Of a stretch of DNA of 64,000 bases, positions 22,631 through 36,169 are shown piece by piece (positions within the stretch are counted from its first letter, which is position 1; each line of letters opens with the position of its first letter). A program made the translations under genes and the position numbers. This stretch comes from Sipunculus nudus (Eukaryota > Annelida > Sipuncula > Golfingiida > Sipunculidae): NCBI GenBank assembly GCA_026874595.1, contig CM049320.1, positions 52,603,070 to 52,667,069 on the forward strand, in the 5' to 3' direction. Under the pieces are notes generated by a model. It did no database searches, was not told the DNA's origin, and worked only from the letters and a program-made list of their open reading frames with translations.

Positions 22631-23684
22631 TGTAACATCCCGGTCGTACTCATCATATCCAAGTGGCGGTGCTAAAGAGAGTAGGGCTGCACTACAACAA
22701 CACAGTGGTGTAACTGCCTTTATTTATCATTAAAAAAACACAACATGACACAGTGACTGACTGCTGCCAAGTTAAAAAAAACATTATATATACATATGAT
22801 ACATAATAATTACAGCACTCAGCATAAATTTTAGTTGCCGATCACGAATATTAATTCCAAGTTAAAAAAAAATATATACATATGATAAATATAAAAAGTT
22901 AATTCATAATTCAGCACTTCTACTAGTTGTTCACTACGAAAATCAGTTGCTGACCATTATAGCACTTATAACTGTCGTTTGATTATTTTACTCACAGCAT
23001 TTATACTCAATACACCAATCTATACGAGAGAACAGGACAAACCGTTATCTAACATCAACAATAAAAAAAGACTTACATACTATAATAGAATATAATCGTA
23101 TAAATGTTAACACACGACAATGGTAATAATTCACGTTACAGGATATACTGCACTACACTGCTACTAGTAAAAATTCAGTGTACGGAAAATATAAACACAT
23201 ACCTGAAAAAAATATTCGTTTTGGCGGCAAGAAAGGTAATATATTATTGTTATTTAAATTAAAAATTATAACAAATATGCGGAAAACAAATATCTAGGTA
23301 TACATAAGTAATTATGTTTACTATTCACGTCAAAGTTATACTTAATTACTAGGTCAAAGTTGACAAGTGTAAGGTAACGATTGGTGTTCACCGCGTTTGA
23401 GCCCCCTACTGAAGCAAACAACATTGCGTACACCTGCACATGGGCCTCTAATGTATTAACAGGACCAATCTTACAAGTGACACAGAGTGTTACAACGGGA
23501 CCAATAACAGTATTATAACATGTAAAATCAGAGAAATATTATCCAGTTACAAATTATTTGTCCCGACCTGTAACATTACTGAATTACCTATGTTGTGACA
23601 ATCCTATCAGATGAATTGTAATAGTTACTATATCGCGCACATCCTGAAACCTAACCGAAATAGCACTACCTCAATCAAACCCTG

Positions 23685-23687
<3 letters not shown>
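22631..23687 (-). repeat. 5' LTR of the gypsy element
   Basis: A 1,057-base block reading TGTAACATCCCGG at its inner end and CCCTGTCA at its outer end, giving TG...CA termini. The outer 600 bases recur at 13768-14470. It contains two AAGTTAAAAAAAA-ATATATACATATGATA-like sub-repeats at 22769-22803 and 22859-22890. Confidence 0.85.

Positions 23688-23750
<63 letters not shown>
23688..23750. repeat. (AT)n microsatellite
   Basis: Uninterrupted AT run directly against the outer end of the gypsy LTR, suggesting insertion into or beside the tract. Confidence 0.97.
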
Positions 23751-23754
<4 letters not shown>

Positions 23755-26700
23755 TAATCACCCTCTGTTCCTCTGTTGATCCAAACAAAGTCCGTCCATG
23801 TATTATCGGCATTCATATCATAATAATAGAATATGGTATTAAATTGCCCTTTTCCCAACATTCTGTCTTGATCTAGGAGACTTTCCAGTGTAACCCCCCT
23901 TCGATCTGCTATGCTTTGCTCAGAATCCAACGTTATAACAACTGCAGACCATAAACACAGTGACTCGAGGCAAGGGTTTTCCTCCGCCAGTGCTTTGAAA
24001 GGGATTGTTTTAGTCGGTACAAAAAGATTTCTGGGCCACCTCCCCTTTTTTCCTTATTATAGCAAATCAGTCAAATTAATGTGAATTTAAACAACTATAT
24101 TCAGGCCGAACTGTCTATTTTGTTGAAGCGGTACTAAAGAATGGACTGTAAGAGAGGTATGCACGGAAATCGTTCTAGTTCTTTTTTTTCGGCATTTAAC
24201 GCCATTTGTATCACCATTTATATACTTCATATATAAACATCATGATACATTAAAAAATAATTTTTAGGACTTATGAAAAAATGAGAATGCACAACATGTT
24301 TCCTCTTTAAAAGGATAAGGGCGATTTTAACTAATGATATATTTTTTTTCTTCAGTTACATTTTAGATTATAATCAAAGTATTAAGGCACCCCGTAACAT
24401 CAAGGCAAGCAACGTACGAATTTACCCACCCTGCACCCTATGTCTCTCGTGCTAACTACACCAATAGTCTTCGAACTAACGAAAGACCTAAGTTTTACTT
24501 GGATGAACAATAAACTAATTTACCTGAACATGATATGCAGATGTGCCAGATTATCATATACTTGGTATAGCAGAAACGGTTTGTCATTCAATAGATATTT
24601 TCCCAAAAGACAGGTATCAGCCCGGCAGTGGAAGCTACATCAAACACTGATGCGATTTTGTGAAACTCTTGTTTTCTTTGTTTATAAACTATTTCAGTCT
24701 TTACATATACCAGAGTGTATCATGTTCCATCAAAGCAATCACTTGTAAACGTTTTGCTTATGAATGAAAAAAAGCTTAGTAATAATTAAGGCCAGGACTG
24801 AATTTGCTTGTCTTATATTTATAAATAGAAATTTGGCATCTATAACGGATCAATACCTGGCTTGTCACAATAATAGAAAGCTATATGCATACATGAAAAG
24901 TTAATGGTTAACTTTACATTCACCATGCACGAAGGGACACGGGTTTTAATAACAAAATGAAAACTAGCCCAGATAAATTAAAAGGGTCCTCTTAAACGAA
25001 ACGTTTTATATACATGGTGCATCAATAAATGGTGGTCCCTTTAATTAGTCGATCCAGAAACACATTAAATTAAAAAAACAACTGACCTACAACATAAATG
25101 TTATATTCATGTTTGAGTTTATAATTAAAAGAAAGAGCAATAGAATGTATTTAAATGAAAAAGAACGGAAATACTTCTGGGAACCAATCAGTGCGTTTCC
25201 CACAGCCTTACTGGCGTTTTACGATGAAAGCAAATATTTTCTTCCATTGATGTGCCTCGTACTATATACCGACCTTGTATATCTGCAGGGCAATGATAAA
25301 AGGGGATTTTCTGACTTTTTTTTAAGTCAAATGCATTTTAAGAAAAAAAAAAGGAACGTGAAGACCCTGTCAAGTTACGGGCAACTGGGCCCAAAGAAGA
25401 AAGGGGAAGTAATATTAATACAAGCTGATGTTCACTGAAAATGATAGTCTTATTTAAAATATTCAAATTATATTTCTCTCTTTGCAAATAGGTAATAATA
25501 GTCATATCATTTGAACTGCTAGCAAGGCATCAACAAAAAATTTAGTTGTTTCATTTTAAACTCTATGTTGAACTGAAAGAGCTTGAAAATTCTAATAGAT
25601 TTATCGTTGCAAGTAGTACAATATATATGGCATTCTTATCTTGTCCAGAAGTCAGACTAAACTAAGCATACTCTAATTAATATCATCATAACTTTATGAG
25701 GCAAAACCCGTGTAATGATGCAAGCTTCACTAGCAATGATTTGTTTTCCTGTGACGTTTCCTCAAACATCAAACTTATTTTCATGCCCATTTGTGCCCGT
25801 GGGCGTATTGTCATTTCTTCACTGTAAGCTACCTTTTGCATTGCAGAGATATATATTTTTTGCATGTTTCTTGGCTGCACCTGAACATTTGCTTTCATTT
25901 TCTAAACGACCCTGCACTCAGCTAACAACTGATCATTGTACCTGCTATTAGATATATCTTTCTTTCTTATAATGACATGCGCATTGATATTTTATAAAAA
26001 AAAAAAAATTCCCAAGTTTGTATAGCCTTCCCTTTGGTCTTATATAACAATATTACAAACAGAATGCAAACATAGCACATTCTGACAGCATATACTTATA
26101 GCATGCCGTAAATTACATTACTTTAAAATTCGGTAAAGAGTACACAATAGGTCACCCTTCTAAAACCTCTAATCTCTTTGTGGCATCCCTTCTTGACAGG
26201 ATATAGAAGAGGTTGTCTTGACAGGCTAAACCCGCAGCAAATACATTCTTATCCAATTCCTGTATAAACGTTCTATCCGAGCTTATAATGAGATCTTCAG
26301 CACATTCATTCTGTAATCCCTTGGATTTTCACAACCTAAATTCGAGAGAACAGCACCATCTTACATCATTGCCACACAGTCTATCGTTAGACCACTCGAG
26401 ACTGTTTAAACAACCCAAATAGCCACTCCATTGCACCATATAAACACTGTTCATCTTTCCTGTTGAAAGAAACTTTGCTGTGGAAAATACGTTCCCTGAT
26501 TTAGTATTAGCATATTATGGTAAACATTTGCCTGGTTAATGATCTTTAGTGCTCTCAAATTAGGAGCTGTGGTAACCACAACACATGCTGTCGGATAAAT
26601 ATCATAAAAATAGTATGTATGCTAGCTTTTTTGTCATGGACCAGATGATTTTACTATTGCAGAGCCATTAAAATAACATAACAATTTAACTAAACTGTTA

Positions 26701-27900
26701 CACGCAAATAATTGAAAAAAAAAAATAATAGTTTCTAGGAAAGAAAACAATCAGCTGAAATTGAAACAGCAGCCGGCAGCATTCATGCTTACATCATCTA
26801 GCATGCCCCCAGTCAGTCAATTCAAGACATTGTGAAAGACATCTCGGCTTTAATCATGACAGCATATTCTGCTAAATTGGACAAATGACCGCTATGAAAG
26901 AATTTCTGTGCTACTTTCCTATCACTTATAACACTGTGGTAATTTATAGCAGGTGTCGAATACCCATCTGGGTAAATATGAATGTTTGCACACCTAAAAA
27001 CGACATTGCAAAGAAAGGACACAACACGGCGTCCTTCACAAAGCCGCACAATCATAATGTCTTCACGCTGTTAAACTTTGTCTCATTTGCATTGACATAA
27101 AACCTTGTGATTGCATTCACTGGTATTCACGCTTGGATAGTTCTGATGGCAAATGACAAAATGAACCTTGTTGAAAGTAAAACACCATGTTCTAATAAAT
27201 TAAAAGTCGGGATTATTACTTCAGTTTAATAAAAAAAATCCGCTTTTTGGCCATAATATTGGCAATTTTGACTTGGTTAGGGCGTCTTTTGCCTTAAATG
27301 TAAAACATTAAGCAGATCCCTCTGATACTCATATCTGGCTGTATCTGGCTATAACAACAATAATAAAGCAACTACCTTTTATGCACACAACCGATCTACA
27401 TAGTTTAGAGGTTGTAGTATAGTTGTTTGTTAGATTATTAAATAAATAGTTACCGTCCTTCTTTCACTAAAACTTAAGGCAGGGAGTTACACATTCCTCT
27501 CCAATACCTCATGTTGTAACAACACCCTTTCTTGTCCTAGCCTTTAGGGTATGAAGGTAACCATTCCTACCCTAACATTCTTCGAACCCCTTCAATTCCG
27601 CATTCATTTATGTTAAGTTGTTAAGGAAAACCTTTAAACTTATTATTCCAAATATATAATATGTTTAAATTCCTATCAAAGATTGTAGGGACAAAGGGGT
27701 ATGGTGATGTATGGTTTCCACAATTTAGCTTTTGTTGTTTACTTCAGTGAAATGGAACATATACACTGGCTGAAGTATTTCAAATCTCATAACAAAGTTT
27801 AATAAATGGTGTAATTCTGTAATACAGTCCCATGAACAAATCATTCTGAAATCCCCGATATCTGTATATTCCTTAATTAAAAGGGAAAATATGACAGTTA

Positions 27901-28013
<113 letters not shown>

Positions 28014-28965
28014 TTAATATTAATGACAGATCTCACTCTTACAAAAATATAATCTATTTAAGAATAATCTTAGTGTTACTTAAACATTTAGGAATTATGG
28101 AAGTTATGTACAAAATGTCGAAAGTTGATAACAGGTAATATTACCACTGATTCTCAGAACCATTTGCAAGTAATGCAATTCACATTACCTCGCTTTCTTC
28201 GTTAAATACCTCTTTGTATTACAAAAATATAATTAACATAGGATATGTTCAGATTTGAAATAAACACATGTCTATCTTACGTTATATTTTGTCTTTTATA
28301 AATAATTCCCGATATTAATGTCATTTTCTACGTTATACTGTATAAGAGAGTACCCTTTTGTATTTAAAGTCTTTAAACACGCATTTGAAATTATTATTAA
28401 TGCTCTGTCTTATCTGTGTATCTTAGTTTGATCAAACTCAATGACCTTAAATACTGCACTTGGCAAGTGCGACCCTACTAATCTTAGTCTTCGGTGGATA
28501 CGTAATAAGAGTACAACAGTTACACATATCCAAACCTTGTTTGTCCGCCGACGCACCGTAAATATACTGTTATGGGTTTCCCATTGCTTGCGACACGCTT
28601 GTATACTGTGGTATGTGTGTGGCTCTGTATACAGTCATTAGATTTATAGCATTTATATGTTAAGGTTAATACGCTTTTTATAACTAGCCTTAATACGAAG
28701 CAAATATAGAGCAGGCCTCAAGAAATTGATCATAGTAGTAACATGATATAACTTTATAAAATATAATATAAAAGGAATAAATCATGTAAATATATAAAAC
28801 TGTAGTGATGTATATGAGTATACAATAAAAATAATATTTCATTATAAATTGCAATAAGGTGTGAACAGAGTGAAAAAAAATAACACAATGTAATGTAATT
28901 TGTAAACCTTGTAAAATATAATATACCAAAAAGTATTATACAGTCAAATTATAAGAAAGAGTAGA

Positions 28966-28971
28966 GATAAA

Positions 28972-29015
<44 letters not shown>

Positions 29016-29125
29016 TTATAATAATAAAAATAAAAATAAAAATAATAATAAAAAAGTAATAATTAAATAATTAATAATCATAATAATAATAAATTAACTA
29101 AAATAAATAATATTTATTTAATAAT
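28966..29125. repeat. (TAA)n-rich microsatellite
   Basis: AATAATAAT run of about 45 bases followed by degenerate TAA/TAAA/TTA sequence. The corresponding place in copy C (44198-44286) also carries a TAA tract. Confidence 0.9.
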
Positions 29126-29929
29126 ATAATATTTTATTTATCGGAAGAACAAAAAAGATTCTCATGCAAAATTTGTATACTCTGTATATGCCTCAGTCTA
29201 CTTATTTGTTTGATTTCTTGAATAGCATAATTTGCCATTATTTGCTGCTCTTTTAGGGGAGTCGGTTTCCTGGAGAAGCACAAATGACCTTTACAAATAA
29301 AAATATGTAACACACAGTCCCTTCGTACTATCAAATAGAACCGTGGATTTTCCATGGGTGTATCTAGTATAGAGATTGATGTCTTAAAGTGTACCAGATA
29401 AGCTTCATTTTGACTGAGGCCATTATATCTATCACAAATCGTCCTAATTGTGTTTCCGTTGGCTTCTTTAGTATGCGTACCTTCATATGCTCCGCACAGT
29501 GTCGAGTGTGCTCATTGGAATGTGTTTTGATTATAGTTAATAGAAAGTCTCCGGCAATTAATTTTCATGCTTAACCTTTGACTTGTTTCACCAATGATAT
29601 ATACATATATACTGGGGGGGGGGTAAAAAGTACAATATAAACAGGTTCCTCTGCTGGTACAGATTTTCCCCCGTTCATTTGAACATACTCTCCTTTTGCA
29701 ACCCATGGAAACGTAAGGCAGCGTGGTCTTTGGAATATTTACCATCTTGGATCTCTCTCCGACTGATTTTGTATATACCAATTGGTTGCGCAGATTACTG
29801 ATGTGTTTTATCAGCCAATATTGGATTTCTTGTAGGAAGATAATAGAAAGGACAGAGTATGATGTTATAACGGGTTTGAGTCATATGCAACGTTCTTTTG
29901 GTGTTTGAGGGGTGAAGCATATAAATTCA

Positions 29930-30175
29930 TGGGGCCTGGGCAGCGGAGTGATAAAACGCTCGGCCATCTTCGCTGGCGACCGGGTTCGATTTCTGGCTTA
30001 GCTATGAGAGTTGGTTGAAATTACCTGTCCAAGGTCCGTGGTTTTCTCCGGGTTCTCCGGTTTCCTCCACCCATAACGACTAGGGGGGGGGGAGGGGGCA
30101 ACTCCGGAGCCATGGAGACTGCCTCGTGTTAGTTATTATTACTCCTGTACAATCCATGTAAAATAAATAAAGTTA
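29930..30175 (+). mobile_element. tRNA-headed SINE (same family as 11731-11965)
   Basis: The tRNA-like head (GTGATAAAACGCTCGG; B box GGGTTCGATTTC at 29982-29993) is followed by a core TTTTCTCCGGGTTCTCCGG, then GACTGCCTCGTGTTAGTT and a tail TGTACAATCCATGTAAAATA with TAAATAAA. The collinear position in copy C (about 44930-44980) lacks it, so it inserted after the block duplicated. A run of G residues near 30084-30099 interrupts the body. Confidence 0.85.
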
Positions 30176-32278
30176 ATGATATTTTCTTAACAAAATTTAA
30201 AGGAGGTGGTAGTCTATTTTTTGTTGTTTCTGTATATGCAAAATATATAAAAATATGTTTTGATATAACAGAATGATAGTTTTCCGAAGCCAGAGTCCAA
30301 TATTCTTTGTTTGATGAATTTGATAGAAGAAAATACCCATGCATCCGCTCTTGCAGAAACTTTGAACACTCGGATAAATACCTCTCGCTTCGAGAATTGT
30401 TGTACACAGAGTAGACCTGTTAGTAAGCACAGGGCGAAGGACATGAATATGTAGCCCAGAAGGCATAATCTTCAAACCTAAGGAAATAAAAATGGATGGA
30501 ATTTATCTTTCACGCGCCCAACTCATAGTTGAAACTCTACCGTTTTATATAAGCTTTATTTTTCAAGAAGGTGTAACTGTTTCTTTGATTTTTTTCTCAT
30601 TTATCTTGTTTACTGTGTGAAAATAATCTCGGGTGTTATTTCATGATTATATGATCATTCTTCTATATGATGTTTACATCATTATTGTTTCTTTCTCCCA
30701 TTTTTGCATTGTGTCACAAGAACATATGATTAAATATAGGTTCTAAAATTCATTCGCAAATCATAACACGTTTTATTATAAATGGGTAACCCTTTCACTG
30801 TTTAGATTTATTTAATATTTAAGACTTTCTGATGCGCTACAAATTTCAAGGACTGGTTCAATCTGACTAGTTTTCACTGTGTCTTTACAAAAAAGTTGGG
30901 AAAATATTTCTATTAACTTGATACGACTCTTTAAAATATGCTATGCCTCAGAGTATGTAGCCTATTTTATTTACTCCCATCGACATAATGAAGTGGCCCC
31001 ATAATGGATAAAATGGCCATCTGTACCTGGATTAGAACGTTAATGCCCATATTAACGGACACTGCTATTAGAGGTTCTGGACACATAACAACTGATAATC
31101 TTTTATTTCATGTACAATTCTTGCAGGATTAATTATAACTTTAAGGGGACAACCGATATGAAGAAGATTGACCCGACTCTGTGATGTTACCCCTATCTGG
31201 CTAAGTGGAAAAACAACTTGCAGACAACTTGACGTCTTGTTGGCAGACCTTAAATCAAAACATGTGTTTTTCACGAACAATCTATAATAGATAGGTAATC
31301 GTTCGAATCTATCATAGTTGCTTTGAAACTAATGACATCCTCTTCATAGGCGCTGCAATCAAGGGGACAACGATTACAGGCTAACTGCAAAATAAAATAG
31401 CTAAGTCCAACTTACCTATTTGTCTGCTGCAACAAAAACAAAATAAAGCCCAATTTCAAAAACATTAAAAAGTAAGATTCTATTAGGCCCAGAGATTCTG
31501 GGCTCTCCAAAGAAAGGACATTGCAGGAGCTGCATTGATTATAGAGAGTACCGGAACAAACATAATTCGGCCGATGTCCATGCACTAATACATTGTGAGA
31601 TATTTCTGACATCGTAGTTAATATCAAATGACTTCTTTATAAATGTGTACCATAACAAACATAACTTAATTCAGATTGGCCGGTCATATAGGCACGAAAC
31701 AATCTAATGTTATGACCAACCGGCAGCTGTTAAATCACTTGTCGCCCACCAGGACCAACGTCATGCATGGATACGCATTTTTATGAGGATAAGCATAATT
31801 CAGTTGGCCACTCAAGGTTATTTTTATTCCCTGCTGACAGGTGATGACATCATCGCTCCCGGTTGATAAGAGAAAAAATGGACACTTGAACACAATTCAA
31901 ATAGATAATGGGCAGTACATCGCATGTGTTCATGATGAAATACAACAACGACAGTTTTCTAGTACTCCTTGAGTATGAAATATTACCTCATGGTACTCCG
32001 GCGGTAGAGTGTTTGTTTAATTAACGGGTAAGCAAATATGTTTATTTTTGTGATAGGAATCATGTATGTTTTGTAACTGAGTAAATGATGGAGAGAGATC
32101 GCTAATCATGACGAGATTGGGTATAGTATATCACACTTTACTGACACATATAATTTGTAAATTGTTATTATATCAGCAGGAAAACGGTTATAACAGCACA
32201 GAAGTCCCCTTCCGCTTGACAGGCGCCTGGATGTGGATTTTTGAGTGTTACAAGAGTAGATTTTTTATAGTTCTTACC

Positions 32279-32279
<1 letters not shown>

Positions 32280-32324
<45 letters not shown>

Positions 32325-32331
32325 ATATATA
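32280..32331. repeat. (AT)n microsatellite
   Basis: AT run with one GTGTATATATATTT break. Matches the position of the tract at 38430-38492 in the partial copy. Confidence 0.95.
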
Positions 32332-32425
32332 TTTAATAAATAAGGAACCCTTAATGGTAACGTAATTCTAAATTCAGATATGTATGTTCATCCTCAAATT
32401 TCATTATCAAGACCTCACTTACAGT

Positions 32426-32735
32426 TACCAAAGTTCGAAAGCACAGGTAAGCATGTACTTTGTGACCTCGAGAGTGGAAGACAACACGATTATTGCACAA
32501 GGTGAATGAGGTGTTATCAATAGGTCACATTCTCATATAATGTTAAAATAAATGGATCATAACATAAAAACGTACTGCTACCAAAGTTCGAAAGTACGGG
32601 TAAGCATGTACTTTGTGACCTCGAGATTGAAAAATAAGACGATTATTGCACAAGGTGAATGAAGTGTTGTCAATAGTTCACATTCTCATATAATGTTTAA
32701 ATAACTGGATCATAACATATAAACTGTTCATAAAC
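32426..32735. repeat. 153-base tandem pair
   Basis: TACCAAAGTTCGAAAGCACA at 32426 recurs at 32579 (one change), followed by matching GTAAGCATGTACTTTGTGAC and ATTGCACAAGGTGAATGA segments. A single diverged counterpart sits near 38662-38785. Confidence 0.85.
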
Positions 32736-32752
32736 CAAAATAAAGTAAATAG

Positions 32753-32757
<5 letters not shown>

Positions 32758-32802
<45 letters not shown>
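32758..32802. repeat. (AT)n microsatellite
   Basis: AT run. The homologous position in the partial copy has the (AC)n(AT)n tract at 38822-38895. Confidence 0.95.
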
Positions 32803-32806
<4 letters not shown>

Positions 32807-33170
32807 TTATAAGTAACGCTTATAAATAGAAGCAATCAAGCAACTCTGTTAGGAGGCATACACCTTATCGCGTTTGATGTTTTAATTCCGCGTATTATAA
32901 ATTCATATACCCCATGCTAGGAAACCGTCTTATGATTTTGTTATTCATATACTTTTAATAAGATCTCTGAATTTGGCGCTCCTATAACAATGAAACCACG
33001 CATAAAACGTTACGACCTGATATGCAAATGTGAGGGAATTTTCATGTCTTCGAAGAGGGGTTTACAGGGGTTCATCATACGGACTTTACAGGGCTTCAAT
33101 GATAACTGCTCGCACTCAAAAACGGCTATCGGCCCATGGTTTTATTTTACACTTGGCACACTGTTGCAGG

Positions 33171-35021
33171 GATACCGTATCCGACGTAATAAGTCCCCCG
33201 GGCGCCCTCAAAATTAAATTTTTCCAAATATGTCCTACCCTAATAAGCGCCCCTACCACAAAACACATCTGCCAACTTCCTAAGTGTGTTACGATGCTCT
33301 AATTTAACAATGATGCTTGTGTATATTCTTTGACTTCACAGCAAATTCAGAACAATTAAGAAAATCCAACGATCTTATAGCGATGGTTGTGTGAAGTTTT
33401 GAAAAATAATAACTATTCCATGTGATACCGATTTGCAGACGATGTATTTTGTTTTGTATGAGAGAGCTGTATGAATGACTGCATTTCCAGATTTCTTTAG
33501 CAGGTGAAGGGGAAAAATAATGATGTAAAACGGTATTTAATTGAATGATGGAAAAAATATAATACGGGACGTCGGTATCCCGATTATGTCAGTAATCTTG
33601 CGCGAAAACCTTTAAGAGCTGGAATCACCAATAATTGTCCTTTTTGTCATCCATTGTGCATGATATTACATGCAAAATTTTTTTTTAATGAAAGCTGAAA
33701 TACTGGCCCTCGGACTCAAGCATATTGTATTAACTTCAGTGCGTATACGCACCAAATCCGGAGTTTTGTTTAAAATTTATGAGGAACTTCGTCATAATTA
33801 TATCCCGCGGAAACACGGTCCCGTTATAATTCATTCATTTCTTGACATAGTCCAATAATACAAGCTTGACAAGCATTGAATTTCGCGTCACCTGAGGAAT
33901 GGCCGCTTCGTATTTATAATTATAACGCGTTACTGGTTGTATAGTAATCGAACTGCCATGTGCGAGTCTCCGTGTATGTCAGTGTGCAAGCCAGCTGACA
34001 GCTTCCGCATTCATTGGACTTTTGCACATTTTAGGAGTTATATACGGAACCATACGAAATAAATCATCCCTGTTTTAATATGCATATAACGTGCTACTGG
34101 ACGGCATTAAGCCAAGTAGGCTAGTAAGTTCCCAGCATCCCCTGCGCGAGCGCTGCATACACACAAAACAACCCAGTACTTTGGGATCATCAGCCAATGG
34201 TAAGCCCTTCACGCTGTCAGCGGCTTCGACAATTATATCACTGCATACATGTTTCAAGTTAATTACCAATTTTTTTTTGCAAAAAATACATTAAAACATA
34301 TATTTTTAGGACAGGGAATTCCGTTTCGGTCTGATTCAGTTAAAATCACTGAGTTAATGTGGCAAGGTCAAACCTCTTACCAATAATTTAACTATGTGCA
34401 CATGTAAATCTGATGTATAAACGATTAATTCAAACAAAAACAAAGCAATGTAATGTTTTTTATTGAGTGTATAATACCACCATACGGACAAGATAACCGA
34501 TATCCACGGCGTCCATTTCGACCGACGTAATAATGCTGATTTCCGTAAATTATCCTTGGTGGCCCTGAGGACTCTGAAAAACTTGTACCCGTATATAAGA
34601 CAGCCGCCCTTCTTTGCCAAATATTTTTAGGATAAAATTTATTGTCCTCTACACGAGCAAATACGGTAAGAATATATATTTCATGGCATAAAACATCCAC
34701 ATACCTGAATTCAGGTCACCGGATCAGCATGGCCACCTGCAGGATCGGCCTTCACGGACACAGTCAGTCATGTTATCTATGACACACTTGACCACTGATA
34801 ATAGTATTAGATGATAAAGCCTAACGGAGATAGAATCAAAACTGGCGCTAACTTATTTTAAGCTTGGCGGGGAGTACGAAAGCATTACACGCTGCCCCAT
34901 GTTATATTGGCTAGGGAGAAAAGTGAGGTGAGGATGGCTCATCCCTTAGTTTTCTTTAAGTGAAAGGGGGGGGGGGGGCGCTTATTACGGGGAGGGTGCG
35001 CTTATTACGTCGATACGGTAA
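33171..35021. mobile_element. Putative TIR-bounded DNA element, about 1.85 kb, non-coding
   Basis: Left end GATACCGTATCCGACGTAAT continues AAG (33171-33193). The right end, read on the minus strand, is TTACCGTATCGACGTAATAA then G (35021-35001), an inverted repeat with one indel. Each end also has a second inner TAATAAGCGCCCC-like repeat (33241-33256; 34978-34989, minus). Copy A of the ancient unit stops at the left end. No transposase is recognised; open stretches at 34075-34269 and 34354-34620 (minus) have no motif I can name. It looks like a non-autonomous DNA transposon. No target-site duplication was identified. Confidence 0.6.
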
Positions 35022-36169
35022 ATGGAACCTAGACGAATGTAGTTGGGATTACCGCTGGTTCCTCCTCATAATAGCTGGAGCACGCTGGTTATGCTTTGTT
35101 CGTTGAATGGAGAAGTACCCCTTGCAAAATTCTTAGAAAAAAATAATAGGTATAGTCCTAAAATATCGGCTTACTAAAATTGAAATGTGACCATCCCTTT
35201 ATTGAGATCCATAAGCTCTATTTAAGCAAGTTCGTCAAAGGCACTTTCAGTAACACTGTCAGTCATGTAAATCCTGTTCAAAAGCTTCATATTAGTTTCT
35301 ATGTACGGGTTACAGCTTTATAAAATTTTACATGATGGTTGGTCTTTCAGACATCAAAGGTAAGCTATTTAGATCTATCCAATTAACTCATGGGCTGGGG
35401 TCCTCTGAAAACTCGGGCACTGTTGGTTTCTCTCTCGCCTTATGTAGCGAGGCAATTCTGAATTCATAGGTTGTTAAATTTCTTCAACCCTTAATTTGCT
35501 TAATTGTTTCTTGTTATTTGATTTTCAACTCAACCCTTTCACTATGCCTCTGCGACAATGTCGCATAAATTTATATATAAATTCAACCATAGCATCAGCC
35601 TTTCGAAAAGTTGCTGGCCTTTTTGAGTGAACCAAGTAGAATAAAAACAAGTGCAGTAGTGCTACACTGCGCATGTTAAGGTAATGGCATCATTTTATAA
35701 CTGTACCTAATTTTGACAAAAAAAGGGTACTCTCCTATGAAATAAGATAATATATCATTAATTGCCAATTAGGAATTTGGGTGTCAAACAACTGACATGT
35801 GGCATAATAATAGTAATTATAATAATAATTATAGTTAATATTATTATAATAATAATACTTTATTAAAAAGCTTATGATTAACGACTAGAAAACGAATATT
35901 AATACATAACTTATACTTATTGAACAAAAGCACTCCGCTGAGCATGAATGAGTCCTTGAAGTGATATGTTTTGCACATGAAGGATTTTCGTCTTCCAGAA
36001 TTTTACCTTCTGATTGATCCACACAACGGATGCTTGCTTCTCATCATAGTTTTAAACTTCCTCAATACCATTTGTCAGGATCGAATGTCCATTTAGGGGA
36101 AACTGTGAATTGTCCGCCAAAAACAGTTTTACACAATATGATAGGACACAGTACTCCGCCATACACAAT
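35022..36169. other. No recognised gene; TAA/TTA hairpin
   Basis: AT-rich. The region 35803-35860 is built of TAATAAT and ATTATTA blocks that can fold on themselves. Nothing else is recognised. Confidence 0.5.

Larger units (their letters stand above)
13768..23687 (-). mobile_element. Ty3/gypsy LTR retrotransposon, about 9.9 kb, decayed
   Basis: A minus-strand element bounded by direct repeats (22631-23687, 5' LTR; about 13768-14470, truncated 3' LTR). A primer-binding site sits just inside the 5' LTR. The order is leader, gag, protease, RT, RNase H region, integrase and pol tail, i.e. the Ty3/gypsy order with integrase last. All open frames are interrupted by stops and frameshifts, and key catalytic residues are changed (see parts). 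The two LTRs differ by many substitutions and an indel of about 50 bases, so the insertion is old. The right edge abuts a (TA)n microsatellite. The left edge is truncated, so no target-site duplication can be checked. Confidence 0.9.

Noticed and set aside
24440-24748. Plus-strand open stretch of 102 codons in copy A
   Set aside because: No motif is recognisable and no matching open frame was seen in copy C, so it is probably chance.
34075-34269. Minus-strand open stretch with an acceptor-like start inside the TIR element
   Set aside because: It has no known motif and sits in a non-coding mobile element; evidence is too weak for an exon call.
34354-34620. Minus-strand open stretch considered as a degenerate FLYWCH-type zinc finger
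   Set aside because: Only a vague LIYGYKFF word fits; the expected Cys/His residues are absent.
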